64,000 nucleotides of DNA from Cupriavidus basilensis (lineage in GTDB: Bacteria; Pseudomonadota; Gammaproteobacteria; Burkholderiales; Burkholderiaceae): positions 1,612,001 to 1,676,000 of the forward strand of contig NZ_CP010537.1 of NCBI RefSeq assembly GCF_000832305.1. The letters are read 5' to 3'. A program made the position numbers and the translations under genes. Numbering within the stretch: position 1 is the stretch's first letter; each line of letters starts with the position of its first letter. This document shows positions 11,164 to 19,859 of this stretch, piece by piece. The notes beneath the pieces are model-generated. The model was not told the origin of the DNA and ran no database searches. It worked only from the letters and a program-made list of their open reading frames with translations.

Positions 11164-11811
11164 TTATGCCGCCAGGTGCAAGCGCGGCGCCGGACCTGGC
11201 GGGGTTCCGCGCTTGTCGCCAGGTTCGAGCAGGCTCAACGCGGCAGGGCCCAGCGTGTTCGCGCAAGCGCAGGCCAGCGCAGCAACGCTGCCCAGGCCCA
11301 CTTGCGCGGCCAGCCAATCGGTGCGCACGCCGCTGCTGCCCGCAAGCAGGTACACGGCGCGCGCGACGCGCTGCTCGCGCAGCAGCACGCCTAGCGCCTC
11401 GCCCTCGGCGAACAGCCGTGCGCGTACCAGCCGCGGGGTGACTTCCCATTGCTGCGCCACCAGTGCCGCATTCCACGGTAGCCGAGGCTGGCCGAAGATC
11501 TCGCCGGCAAGCGCGCGTGACCAGTGTTTCTCCGAATGGCACGGGCAGCCCGGCAGGGTGGCCAGGGTCATGCGCGGGCATGCGTCGTCCGGCACTTGCT
11601 GCAGCGTGATGGCAGTGCTTTGCCCCGGCGCTGGCAGCAGGTCGCAGTCGAAGTACGCAAACGCCGGCACCACGAACGGGTTGCCAGGCGTTACCTCCCG
11701 CCGCGCGTTCGCGTCGCGCAGGCGCGCGGTGCCGTGCAGCGCGGCGACGCGCACGGCAAAGGGAAAGCGCAGGTGAGACAGGCGCAGATCGGTGCTGCTG
11801 ACGAGGGCCAT
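11164..11811 (-). CDS. AraC-type helix-turn-helix protein, divergent
   Basis: About 215 residues from the ATG at 11811; the frame stays open to 11934, so the start is uncertain. The C-terminal half reads like an AraC/XylS DNA-binding domain: PWNAALVAQQWEVTPRLVRA for the first helix-turn-helix, then FAEGEALGVLLREQRVARA before a weakened second helix-turn-helix. The N-terminal half looks like a short cupin-type sensor (ARREVTPGNPFVVPAFAYFD) and I do not recognise its ligand. It lies on the same strand after the Crp/Fnr gene. Its overlap with antisense frames makes the call moderate. Confidence 0.55.
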   Translation of the reverse strand: MALVSSTDLRLSHLRFPFAVRVAALHGTARLRDANARREVTPGNPFVVPAFAYFDCDLLPAPGQSTAITLQQVPDDACPRMTLATLPGCPCHSEKHWSRALAGEIFGQPRLPWNAALVAQQWEVTPRLVRARLFAEGEALGVLLREQRVARAVYLLAGSSGVRTDWLAAQVGLGSVAALACACANTLGPAALSLLEPGDKRGTPPGPAPRLHLAA

Positions 11812-11963
11812 GCGAAGCTCAGGTGACGCAGGCTGGCGCGCATCGGGCGCGGTGCCAGGGGAAAGATCGCATTGTACGGCTTCGCGCGGCCAGTGAGTTT
11901 CACGATGGCGAAGGCGGGTTTTAACGCCGGCCATGGCCGCGACCGCTGCGCTAGGGCCGCTGC

Positions 11964-12752
11964 CTACAGCTCCGACAGGCCAAAGTGACGCAAACGCTCA
12001 AGGTCGGTCACCCGGATGCTCTGGTACGACAAATCGACCATGCCCTCCGCCGCCAGGCGCCGCAACGCCTGGTTGACCCGCTGGCGCGAGAGCCCCGTCA
12101 GCAGGCCGATCTCCTCCTGCGACAGCTCCAGCACCGAGCTGGTACGGGGGTACAGCGCCGGGTGGAAGAGTTGGGCAACCGCCTGCGCCACGCGGGCATC
12201 GACGCTCAGCAGCCGCTCGTTCTGCACGGTGGCGATGAACTGGCCCATGCGCTCGTTCAACTGGCGCACCACGAAGCTGGCAAACGGCAAGCTTTCGTTG
12301 AGCAGGGTATGGAACACTGTGTCGGGCACCAGCGCCAGGCGGGAATCGCGGATGGCGATCACATCGTATCTTCGCGCTTCGCGCTTGATGACGCTGCCTT
12401 CTCCGCACCAGCCGCCCGCCGGTACCCCCGAAAAGGTGCAACCGCGCCCGTCCGGCGTGTAGACCGCAAGCTTGATCAGGCCGGTCTCCACCCCGATCCA
12501 GTAGCGCGACGGCTCGCCACGGTGCGCGACGAAGGCGCCGGCGGCAAAATCCTGCACCACCACCTGCCGCGCTGCCAGCGCCTGGTGGCTGGGCGCGAGT
12601 GCGGCGAACCATTCATGCCGGGAAAGCAGGGCGGCATGCCCGGCGCCGGGCGGCGGTGTCGTGATATCTGCGGGGGGAGGGGGAGGCGATCTGGGCGTGG
12701 CTGCGGGCAGGCTGGTCATGATTTCGGCTTGGCCCGGCACGGGCATTGTCAT
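11964..12752 (-). CDS. Crp/Fnr-family transcriptional regulator
   Basis: About 262 residues, with a Pro-rich N-terminal leader, a cyclic-nucleotide-binding-type beta barrel (FAAGAFVAHRGEPSRYWIGVETGLIKL) and a C-terminal winged helix containing SQEEIGLLTGLSRQRVNQALRRL. There is no Cys cluster for an FNR-type iron-sulfur site. The start is uncertain (12794 GTG, 12752, 12746 or 12719), since none has a good ribosome site. It is divergent from the acyl-CoA ligase gene with about 130 bases between, so it may control that gene. Confidence 0.82.
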   Translation of the reverse strand: MTMPVPGQAEIMTSLPAATPRSPPPPPADITTPPPGAGHAALLSRHEWFAALAPSHQALAARQVVVQDFAAGAFVAHRGEPSRYWIGVETGLIKLAVYTPDGRGCTFSGVPAGGWCGEGSVIKREARRYDVIAIRDSRLALVPDTVFHTLLNESLPFASFVVRQLNERMGQFIATVQNERLLSVDARVAQAVAQLFHPALYPRTSSVLELSQEEIGLLTGLSRQRVNQALRRLAAEGMVDLSYQSIRVTDLERLRHFGLSEL

Positions 12753-12878
12753 CCGGACGACAGAGCTTGGTCCTGTGTGATGATAGCCTTGCACGGTGAA
12801 AAGTAACAGCGACCGGCGGCGCGCGGCTCATCCTGAGGGCCAATACCCGCACAACCGGCGCATGCGGAGACTACGGCA

Positions 12879-14516
12879 ATGCCAAGCGATTTCGACACCG
12901 GCCTGGGCAAGAACCCGGCCAATCACGTTCCCCTCACACCCATCGATTTCCTGGCGCGCGCGGCCAGCGTGTATGGCGACCGGCTGGCCATCGTGCACGG
13001 CCCGGTGCGCCAGAACTGGCGCGACACCTACGCGCGGGCACGGCGCCTGGCCAGCGGGCTGGCCAGCCTGGGCGTGGGCAAGGGCGATACCGTTGCGGCC
13101 TTGCTGCCCAATACGCCTGCCATGGTGGAGGCGCACTTTGGGGTGCCGATGGCGGGGGCGGTGCTCAATGCGCTGAATATCCGGCTCGATGCTTCCAACC
13201 TGATCTTCATGCTGCGCCATGGCGAAGCGCGGGTGCTGCTGGCCGATACCGAGTTTGCCGACGTGGCGCGGCAGATCGCCAACGAGATTCCCGGGCTGAA
13301 GGTGGTGGCGGTGCTGGACGCGCTCGGCCCGCAGGACGCCCCGGCCTTTGGCGAGACCGACTATGAGCGCCTGCTGGCCTCGGGCGACCCGGAGTTCGCC
13401 TGGCAGATGCCCGCTGACGAGTGGGATGCGATCGCGCTCAACTACACCTCGGGCACCACCGGTGACCCCAAGGGCGTGGTTTACCACCATCGCGGCGCGG
13501 CCATCAACGCCATCTCCAACATCCTGGAGTGGGACCTGCCCAAGCACGCGGTGTACCTGTGGACGCTGCCGATGTTCCACTGCAACGGCTGGTGCTTCCC
13601 GTGGACCATCGCCGCACGCGCCGGCGTCAACGTCTGCCTGCGCAAGTTCGAGCCCAAGCTGGTGTTCGACCTGATGCGCGACGAGGGCGTGACGCACTAT
13701 TGCGCCGCGCCGATCGTGCATACCGCGCTGGTCAACGCCCCGCTGGCCTGGCGCGATGGCGTGCGCGGCCCGGTGCGCGGCATGGTCGCGGGTGCGCCGC
13801 CGCCCGCCGCGGTGCTGGCGCAGATGGAGGCCATGGGCTTCGCGTTGACCCATGTCTATGGCCTGACCGAAACCTACGGCCCCGCCGCGGTATGCGCCGA
13901 GCAGGACGACTGGGCCAGCCTGTCGCAAGAGGACCGCGCCACCAAGAAGGCAAGGCAGGGCGTGCGCTACCACCTGCAGACGGAGGTGGCCGTGCTGGAC
14001 CCGGACACCATGCAACCGGTAGCCTCGGACGGCGAGGAAATCGGCGAGATCATGTTCCGCGGCAACATCTGCATGAAGGGCTACCTCAAGAACGAGAAGG
14101 CCACGCGCGAGGCATTTGCCGGCGGCTGGTTCCATACCGGCGACCTGGGCGTGTGCACGCCGGACGGCTACGTCAAGATCAAGGACCGCAGCAAGGACAT
14201 CATCATCTCCGGTGGCGAGAATATCTCCAGCGTGGAAGTGGAAGACGCGATCTATCGCCATCCCGCCGTGCTGGCCGTGGCAGTGGTGGCCCAGCCGGAT
14301 GTGAAATGGGGCGAGACGCCCTGCGCGTTCGTGGAGCTGAAGGATGGCGCCAGCGCCACGGCCGACGAGCTGATCGCCCATTGCCGCACCCTGCTGGCGG
14401 GCTTCAAGGTGCCCAAGGCGGTGTACTTCGGGCCGTTGCCCAAAACATCGACGGGCAAGATCCAGAAGTTCGAGTTGCGCAAGAAGGTCAAGTCGGATGC
14501 GGCGATCGACGTGTAA
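12879..14516 (+). CDS. AMP-forming acyl-CoA ligase
   Basis: This 545-residue ANL-superfamily ligase activates a carboxylic acid through an acyl-AMP to its CoA thioester. The A3 motif YTSGTTGDPKGV lies near residue 190, the A5-like YGLTETYGP near 328, the hinge GGWFHTGDLG near 415, and the catalytic lysine in PKTSTGKIQK near 530. The sequence resembles the medium/long-chain and methylmercaptopropionate (DmdB-like) ligases; the substrate is not decided by sequence. GGAG precedes the start. It stands alone, with a Crp/Fnr gene divergent. Confidence 0.88.
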   Translation: MPSDFDTGLGKNPANHVPLTPIDFLARAASVYGDRLAIVHGPVRQNWRDTYARARRLASGLASLGVGKGDTVAALLPNTPAMVEAHFGVPMAGAVLNALNIRLDASNLIFMLRHGEARVLLADTEFADVARQIANEIPGLKVVAVLDALGPQDAPAFGETDYERLLASGDPEFAWQMPADEWDAIALNYTSGTTGDPKGVVYHHRGAAINAISNILEWDLPKHAVYLWTLPMFHCNGWCFPWTIAARAGVNVCLRKFEPKLVFDLMRDEGVTHYCAAPIVHTALVNAPLAWRDGVRGPVRGMVAGAPPPAAVLAQMEAMGFALTHVYGLTETYGPAAVCAEQDDWASLSQEDRATKKARQGVRYHLQTEVAVLDPDTMQPVASDGEEIGEIMFRGNICMKGYLKNEKATREAFAGGWFHTGDLGVCTPDGYVKIKDRSKDIIISGGENISSVEVEDAIYRHPAVLAVAVVAQPDVKWGETPCAFVELKDGASATADELIAHCRTLLAGFKVPKAVYFGPLPKTSTGKIQKFELRKKVKSDAAIDV

Positions 14517-14786
14517 GGGCTTTGTCCGAAGCCGCGAGATGCGCCAGAGCCGTCTGCAATGAAGGCGGCTGCCACCTCCTCTGCTCACGGCTGCTCTCCC
14601 GCAAGCTGGAGAGGGTGACTTGTACCTGCAAGTCCGTGGCGGGCCACACATTGCCCGATAACCGGTCCTTGCCCAAGAGGTCCGGGCCGAAGTTGAGTTG
14701 GCATATGGCAGGGATGACCACCTGCCGTAGCGGCGCGGCAGGGTAGCCGGATGGGATGTCTATTGCGCTGGCCTTTAGCTATCCCT

Positions 14787-14812
14787 GCCCCAGCAACGCG
14801 GGGCTTCTTTCT
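14787..14812 (+). terminator. possible terminator after the acyl-CoA ligase
   Basis: GCCCC-AGCAACGC-GGGGC forms a 5-bp GC stem followed by the pyrimidine run TTCTTTCT. The stem is short and 270 bases after the ligase stop, so this is only a candidate. Confidence 0.35.
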
Positions 14813-14842
14813 GAAAATTCCTTGCATTTTTTCGGAATTTTC
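14813..14842. repeat. 9-bp perfect AT-rich dyad
   Basis: GAAAATTCC at 14813-14821 and GGAATTTTC at 14834-14842 are perfect inverted arms around a T-rich 12-base loop. It may be an operator or a hairpin at the left border of the low-GC segment. Confidence 0.4.
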
Positions 14843-15186
14843 CCAATGACATTGAGCGTCCTTTTGGGTGAAGCTAGCTAGCATTCAACTCAAAAGGAGC
14901 AGCATTGTCGCAACAGATCAAGAGCGTTCGCTCTTGCGGGCGCGTCCTCCACGGCTCACCAGGCGTGTTTATCCTCGTCCGCAACAAGCTGGCGAAGGGC
15001 GAGCCGCCGTGCATCGTGCGAATACCCAGATCCGGGGAAGCCTGAAAGGGCGATAGCGTCTCGGTCTACCTTCCTCCCCCCCTTTTTTTGACGTCTACAT
15101 CGAAAGCAAGGCCTCGCCCGCAACAGCCGCGTGGGAGAGGGACTGTTCAACGTATTCACTGCTAGCACGGATGACTTGGAGGCCCA

Positions 15187-16206
15187 ATGGCTGAAACTCG
15201 CAACGCACTCCGCAATGGAGATAAAACAAGCACGAATGGCATACTCATCGCTACCGGTCAAAGCGCTTTCCATCACAACGTAACGTTCGGTGTCGAAGGT
15301 GACTATGCAACCTGTCCTGCTTGCAAGGCTGGTGGCCCTGTGATGAACGACTGCTACCCGGCCTTCGACATAGACGGCAAGCAGGTGCTTGTAAGCGGAG
15401 CACGAGTCTTCTGCAACTGTTCAACAAAGCCGTTTGTTATTCCCTCACAGAGTGACTTCACCATCGAGGTGAACCGAGGAGGATACCGCGGTGCGGCACC
15501 GATCAAACCAACAAGCAATCTAGGCCCGGATGCATCGAACAAGCTTGTTGAGGATATGCAAAATCAACAATACGTCGAGGACGAGAGCTTGATTTGCCCA
15601 AACATGAGCAACGTCGAATTTCATGCAACCATGATGCAACTACGCGACAAGGCGGTACGGCTGCTGAGTGATCGGCTTTTCGAGTTGTCGCGGTGGAATC
15701 AAGCAGACCAGGACAAGGTGATCCTGTGGTTCGGTCACACGGCTGGCAATACGCGGCAAACGCTACGCGATGGGTTGACCAGAATCCGTGACATCATGGG
15801 AAGCTTGCGCGAAAAGAACTTTGAACGTCATTCAGAAGAGGGACTCCGGCGCGTGGGGTGTGTACCGCGTGCCCGCGATGGGGAGATTGAAGCTACCGCG
15901 AGTGTTTGCAAGCCGGATGGCACCTACACCATTTTTGTCGGCCCAAAATTCTGCCATCTGGATCACGAGCAGAATAGCCCAGAGGGAATCCCCTTCGATA
16001 ATGATAGTAAGCTAACAGTACTCATTCATGAGGTTTCACACTTTCCGGAGGCGATGAGCTCTGAAGACAAGTGGTACAACATTCTCCTGTCAAGGCTTCG
16101 GGCCAAAGCGCGCGATCAGTTTTGCATCGTCAATGCAGACAACATCGCGTACTACGTGACGAACATCCCAAATTGGAGCTACAGGCCGCCAGCATGGAAA
16201 CCGTGA
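15187..16206 (+). CDS. PAAR-metallopeptidase (M35-like) type VI effector
   Basis: 339 residues with two parts. Residues 1-95 look like a PAAR spike domain: NGDKTSTNGILIATGQ, then VEGDYATCPAC, CNCSTKP and other Cys residues that fit its metal tip. The C-terminal part carries an aspzincin-type zinc site: H281, E282 and H285 in LIHEVSHF, then D294 and Y297 in SSEDKWYN, and NADNIAYYV at 317-325, as seen in M35 deuterolysins. Such PAAR-toxin fusions ride on VgrG of the type VI secretion system. TTGGAGG precedes the start. GC content is lower than in neighbours. The stop overlaps the start of the next gene. No VgrG or secretion genes are nearby, so it is an orphan. Confidence 0.75.
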   Translation: MAETRNALRNGDKTSTNGILIATGQSAFHHNVTFGVEGDYATCPACKAGGPVMNDCYPAFDIDGKQVLVSGARVFCNCSTKPFVIPSQSDFTIEVNRGGYRGAAPIKPTSNLGPDASNKLVEDMQNQQYVEDESLICPNMSNVEFHATMMQLRDKAVRLLSDRLFELSRWNQADQDKVILWFGHTAGNTRQTLRDGLTRIRDIMGSLREKNFERHSEEGLRRVGCVPRARDGEIEATASVCKPDGTYTIFVGPKFCHLDHEQNSPEGIPFDNDSKLTVLIHEVSHFPEAMSSEDKWYNILLSRLRAKARDQFCIVNADNIAYYVTNIPNWSYRPPAWKP

Positions 16207-16637
16207 TGAAAAAGCTGCTCGTTGCATTCGTATTGCTTTGTGTGATGCCTGCATATGCCTGCCGCCCTGCATTCCTGACGCACGAACCCATCTTCGAGCG
16301 TGGGGCCGCGAAGCTCTCTGCTCCCGAAATTGCTCGGCTGGCCGCGTGGCGCAGTGATACGCGGCAAGCGTTTCCTGCGGGCTTTGAGGTATTCATGTCG
16401 CTGTGGCAGAACGAGAGCGCCGGAATCTCCAGGAAGCTTGCCGAAGCACGTGCACGCTGGCTTGCTGATCTGCTTGAGCGCATGGATATCAACGGCGCCG
16501 ACATCCACCAGCCAGAGATTCGCGATATCGACAACCGCCACGTCTCACCAGGGGATGCCGCTACGTTCCTGAACACCGTTACGATCGCTGTAAATCCGCG
16601 ATGCCCGCACGCATGCTGCGACAAAGCGAGCCGGTGA
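16206..16637 (+). CDS. small exported protein, candidate immunity protein
   Basis: A 143-residue protein whose ATG shares a base with the stop of the PAAR gene (TGATG), so the two are translationally coupled. Residues 1-18 are a signal peptide (KKLLVAFVLLCVMPAYA) followed by Cys; AYA suggests signal peptidase I, and the lipobox Leu is missing. The segment SRKLAEARARWLADLLERM followed by paired Cys residues near the end slightly recalls OmpA-like peptidoglycan-binding regions. I do not recognise the family. Periplasmic location and coupling suggest it neutralises a periplasm-acting effector. Confidence 0.6.
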   Translation: MKKLLVAFVLLCVMPAYACRPAFLTHEPIFERGAAKLSAPEIARLAAWRSDTRQAFPAGFEVFMSLWQNESAGISRKLAEARARWLADLLERMDINGADIHQPEIRDIDNRHVSPGDAATFLNTVTIAVNPRCPHACCDKASR

Positions 16638-16707
16638 GCTGTTTCCCGTGCGTACGGGGCGTGCCCCCTGGGTCGACGTACCCGCCTGCAGGCGGATATC
16701 CCTGATG

Positions 16708-16743
16708 CTCTCACCATGGCCTCGGATAAGGCCATGGTGAGAG
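16708..16743. repeat. 14-bp perfect inverted repeat
   Basis: CTCTCACCATGGCC at 16708-16721 pairs perfectly with GGCCATGGTGAGAG at 16730-16743 around an 8-base loop. It sits between the convergent effector-immunity pair and the M20 gene, as a bidirectional terminator would, but no T run follows on either side. Confidence 0.6.
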
Positions 16744-16772
16744 AAAGTGGGCAGGCGGGCCATGTTGACGCC

Positions 16773-17957
16773 TCAGGCGCGCAGATAGCCTTCGGCCAGC
16801 GCCACCCAGCACGCAGCGCCAAGCGGAATCAGCTGGTCATTGAAATCATATCCATCGTTGTGCACCGAGCAGCCCACCCACTCGCCGGTGCCATTGCCCA
16901 GCGCAAAATAGCAGCCCGGCATCCTCTCCAGCATCCAGGCGAAATCCTCGCTGCCCATCTGCATCGAGGGCGGCACCTGGATGACCTTGTCGTTGCCCAG
17001 CACGCTGGCCACGGCCTGCCGTGCGATGGCGGTTTCTTCCACGGTATTGCAGATCGCGGGCGCCAGGCGCTCATAGGCGATGTCCACCGCCACGCCGCAC
17101 GAGGCGGCCTGGTGCGTCACCACCTCGCGGATGCGGGTCTCCAGCAGGTCTCGCACCTCCGCCACGGTGGCGCGTACGCTCAGCTTCAGCGTTGCGGTCT
17201 CCGGGATGATGTTGTAGGTGCTGCCGGCCTGCATCTCGCCCACGCTGATCACCGCGGCGTCGACCGGCGCCACGTTGCGCGCCACGATGCCTTGCAGCGC
17301 CACCACGGTCGAGGCGAGGGCCAGCGTGGGGTCGGTGGCGCGGTGGGGCATGGCGCCATGGCCACCCTTGCCGCGGAACGTGATCGTGGCGCGGTCCGAG
17401 GAGCCGCCCATCGGGCCGCTTTGCACGACCGCCATGCCCACTGGCAGGCCGGGCGCATTGTGAAAGGCGTAGATCGCATCGCAGGGGAAACGCTCGAACA
17501 AGCCGTCGTTCATCATGGCCAGCGCGCCGGTCATGCCTTCCTCGTCGGGCTGGAAGATCAGGTTGAGGGTGCCGTCGAAGTGGCGCGTGGCGGCCAGGTA
17601 CTCGGCTGCGGCCAGCAGCGTGGCGGTGTGGCCGTCATGGCCGCAGGCGTGCATGCGGCCTGCTACCTGGCTGGCATAGGGCAGGCCGGTGCGCTCCTGC
17701 AGCGGCAGCGCGTCCATGTCGGCGCGGATGCCGATGGTGCGCGCGCCGTTGCCCACCTTCAGTTGCGCCACCAGCCCGTGGCCGCCCAGGGTGTGCACGC
17801 TATAGCCCCACTCGCGCAGCAGCGCGGCGGCCATTTCGGCGGTGCGTGGCACGTCGGCGCCCAGCTCCGGGTGGGCGTGGATGCGGTGGCGCACTTCGGC
17901 GAAGCGCTTGGCGGATTCGGTCAGTGCCGGCGGGATGTTTCCGGGGTGATTTGTCAT
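16773..17957 (-). CDS. M20-family amidohydrolase (hippurate hydrolase type)
   Basis: A 394-residue zinc amidohydrolase of the M20/HipO/IAL group, expected to hydrolyse N-acyl or amide-linked amino acids. Metal-binding landmarks are HPELG at 29-33, IRADMDALP near 78, ACGHDGHT at 104-111 (Cys105, His107), QPDEEG and HNDGYDFND near the end. The frame is open far beyond 17957 into the antisense of the transporter, but ATG MTNHPGNIPP matches the family start. It lies 53 bases after the transporter gene in the same direction and probably shares its message. Confidence 0.9.
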   Translation of the reverse strand: MTNHPGNIPPALTESAKRFAEVRHRIHAHPELGADVPRTAEMAAALLREWGYSVHTLGGHGLVAQLKVGNGARTIGIRADMDALPLQERTGLPYASQVAGRMHACGHDGHTATLLAAAEYLAATRHFDGTLNLIFQPDEEGMTGALAMMNDGLFERFPCDAIYAFHNAPGLPVGMAVVQSGPMGGSSDRATITFRGKGGHGAMPHRATDPTLALASTVVALQGIVARNVAPVDAAVISVGEMQAGSTYNIIPETATLKLSVRATVAEVRDLLETRIREVVTHQAASCGVAVDIAYERLAPAICNTVEETAIARQAVASVLGNDKVIQVPPSMQMGSEDFAWMLERMPGCYFALGNGTGEWVGCSVHNDGYDFNDQLIPLGAACWVALAEGYLRA

Positions 17958-18010
17958 GGCTGCAGGGTGTGTGTCGTGATTTCGGATGGGATGGGTTTTT
18001 GCGCCACGGG

Positions 18011-19331
18011 TCAGTCGCGGCCAGGGTGGCTGGGGAACAGCGCCAGCGCGCTCAGGCTGATGCAGGAGGCCGTGATCAGGTATCCGGCGGGCGCCATGTT
18101 GCTGCCCGTGGCGCTGATCAGCCAGGTCACGATCAGCGGGGCGAAGCCGCCGAACACGGTCACGCCAAAGCTGTACATCACCGACATGCCGGTGGCGCGT
18201 TGGTGGCGCGGCAGCGCTTCCATCATCAGGGCGGCACCCGCGCCGCTGCCGACCGAGCCCAGGGTCACGGCGGCGCCGATCAGCGCCATGGTGAGCGGCA
18301 GGCTGGGGCCTGCGGACAGCAGCGTGAAGTTGGGGTAGACCAGCGCCAGCGAAGTCAGCCCGCCGGCAAACAGCAGGGGCTTGCGGCTCGGCAGCCGGTC
18401 GGCCAGCAGGCCGAACAAGGGCGCCATCACCAGCATGGCAGCGCCTGCCGTGCATGCCGCCAGGAAGGCGGTGACAGGTGGCATGTGCAGGGCGCTCACC
18501 AGGTAAGTGGGCATGTAGAACACCATGATGTACATGGATGACGTGCTGCCGGTCATCAGCAGCATGCCCAGTAGCAGTGTGCGGCCATGTTCGCGGAACA
18601 CCGTGCCGACGCCGCCATGCGCGCTGCCGCCTTCGTGGGTTTCTTGCAGGTGCCGGCGGATATACATGCCCACCGGCGCAATCAGCAGGCCAAGCATGAA
18701 CGGCAGGCGCCAGCCCCACTCAAGCATGGCGTCGGGGCTGAGCAAGGCCGATGCCGCGGCACCCGTCAGCGCGCCCAGCAGCGCGGCACCGCCTTGCGTG
18801 GCGGCTTGCCAGCTGACCAGGAAACAGCGGTTGCGCTTGCTGGCGGACTCAAGCAGCAAGGCCGATGCGGCGCCGATTTCCCCGCCAGCCGACAAGCCTT
18901 GCAGCAGCCGGCCGATGACCACCAGCACGGTGGCGGCCACGCCGATGCTGGCATGGGTGGGGGTGAAGGCGATCAGCGCGGTGCCCGCTGTCATCAGCAC
19001 GATGGTGAGCGTGAGCGCCGCCTTGCGGCCGCGCTGGTCGGCCAGGTTGCCGATCAGCACGGCGCCCAGGGGGGCGCATCACGAAGCCGACGCCAAAGGT
19101 GGCGAAAGACAGCAGCAACGATGCCAGCGGGCTGCTGGACGGAAAGAACAGTTTGCCGATGGTGGCGGCAAAGAAGCTGTAGACCGTGAAGTCGTACATT
19201 TCCAGCCCGTTGCCGATGGCGGCGGCAACGATGGCGCGGCGCGAGTGCGGGCGGGCGGCCGTGGCGCCAGTGGCGTGACTGGCGGGTGCGGCGCCGGCCG
19301 GATGGCCTGGCGCGGTGTGGGCAGCGGTCAT
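18011..19331 (-). pseudogene. MHS-family MFS transporter with a one-base frameshift
   Basis: Two overlapping frames encode one metabolite:H+ symporter. The first 85 or so residues (from MTAAHTAPGH at 19331) include IGNGLEMYDFTVYSFFAATI and FGVGFVMRP. The remaining frame (ending at 18011) continues as LGAVLIGNLADQRGRKAAL with the MFS loop 2-3 motif and further membrane helices. The join is at a run of six G (plus strand 19069-19074); five would restore one frame of about 440 residues. Either a real knockout, a phase-variable run, or a sequencing error. It probably imported the substrate of the M20 hydrolase. Confidence 0.8.
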
Positions 19332-19859
19332 GCGGTCCTCCTCGGGTGGGGTAGACGGGCAATGGGTGCGGCGTGGCCCCGTTGCTCTCGGTGTGGGGGC
19401 ATGTTAGGGGCCGAGCGAGGGATAAGCACTTCGCTTTTTTTCATGGGTATGCGCATTGGGAATCAGAGCCCGGCCGCAGGGCGCGGCGCCGCCGGCCACC
19501 ACGACCGGGCCGCTCCCTGTCGGCACATAGGGCGCGGCAAGGTACCCGGTGCTGCTGACGTGCCCGGCCCGCACGCCACGGGGGCTTGCCGCGTGTGCTC
19601 CTGCCATTGCCGCTGGCTTCCAATCCCGTCGCCTCGCTCGCCTGGCATGGCACACCAGAATCGGCGTGATGCGCTATCTTCGCGGCGGCGCGCGCAGTGG
19701 GGCAACTCGCTTGCCTTTATTGCCCTTCGATTTGGCTGTGGTGCGTAACTTATTGATTGTTATTGGTTTTTTGCGGACGGCGGATGGCCTCATGCTGCGC
19801 CCGCGCAGTGTTGGGGCATGGCGTGGCCAGCATGCGCGCTGCCGGCGCATGCCGTTCGG
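19332..19859. other. 528-base gap between transporter and LysR genes
   Basis: Open frames here are short and have no recognisable family sequence. The stretch near 19740-19775 is AT-rich (TTATTGATTGTTATTGG) and could hold promoter elements. No gene or clear terminator is seen. Confidence 0.5.

Larger units (their letters stand above)
14517..15186. other. 670-base gap between ligase and PAAR gene
   Basis: No gene is confidently seen. The right part is visibly less GC-rich than the flanks, marking the start of the probable acquired segment. A short frame at 14905-15045 begins with TTG behind a good AAAAGGAG at 14892-14899 and would give 46 residues that I do not recognise. A terminator-like stem and a 9-bp dyad are listed separately. 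Confidence 0.5.

Noticed and set aside
12828..14651. 607-residue minus-strand frame opposite the acyl-CoA ligase
   Set aside because: Antisense of a complete ligase with all ANL motifs; no family sequence.
14905..15045. 46-codon frame with TTG start and a good ribosome site
   Set aside because: It has a plausible start but no recognisable sequence, so it is recorded only within the gap entry.
16773..18719. 648-residue frame suggesting a transporter-hydrolase fusion
   Set aside because: The extra N-terminal 254 codons lie out of frame with the transporter and have no family sequence; the hydrolase starts at 17957.
18525..19748. 407-residue plus-strand frame opposite the broken transporter
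   Set aside because: It is antisense to transporter sequence and is low in family-like motifs; its length reflects high GC.
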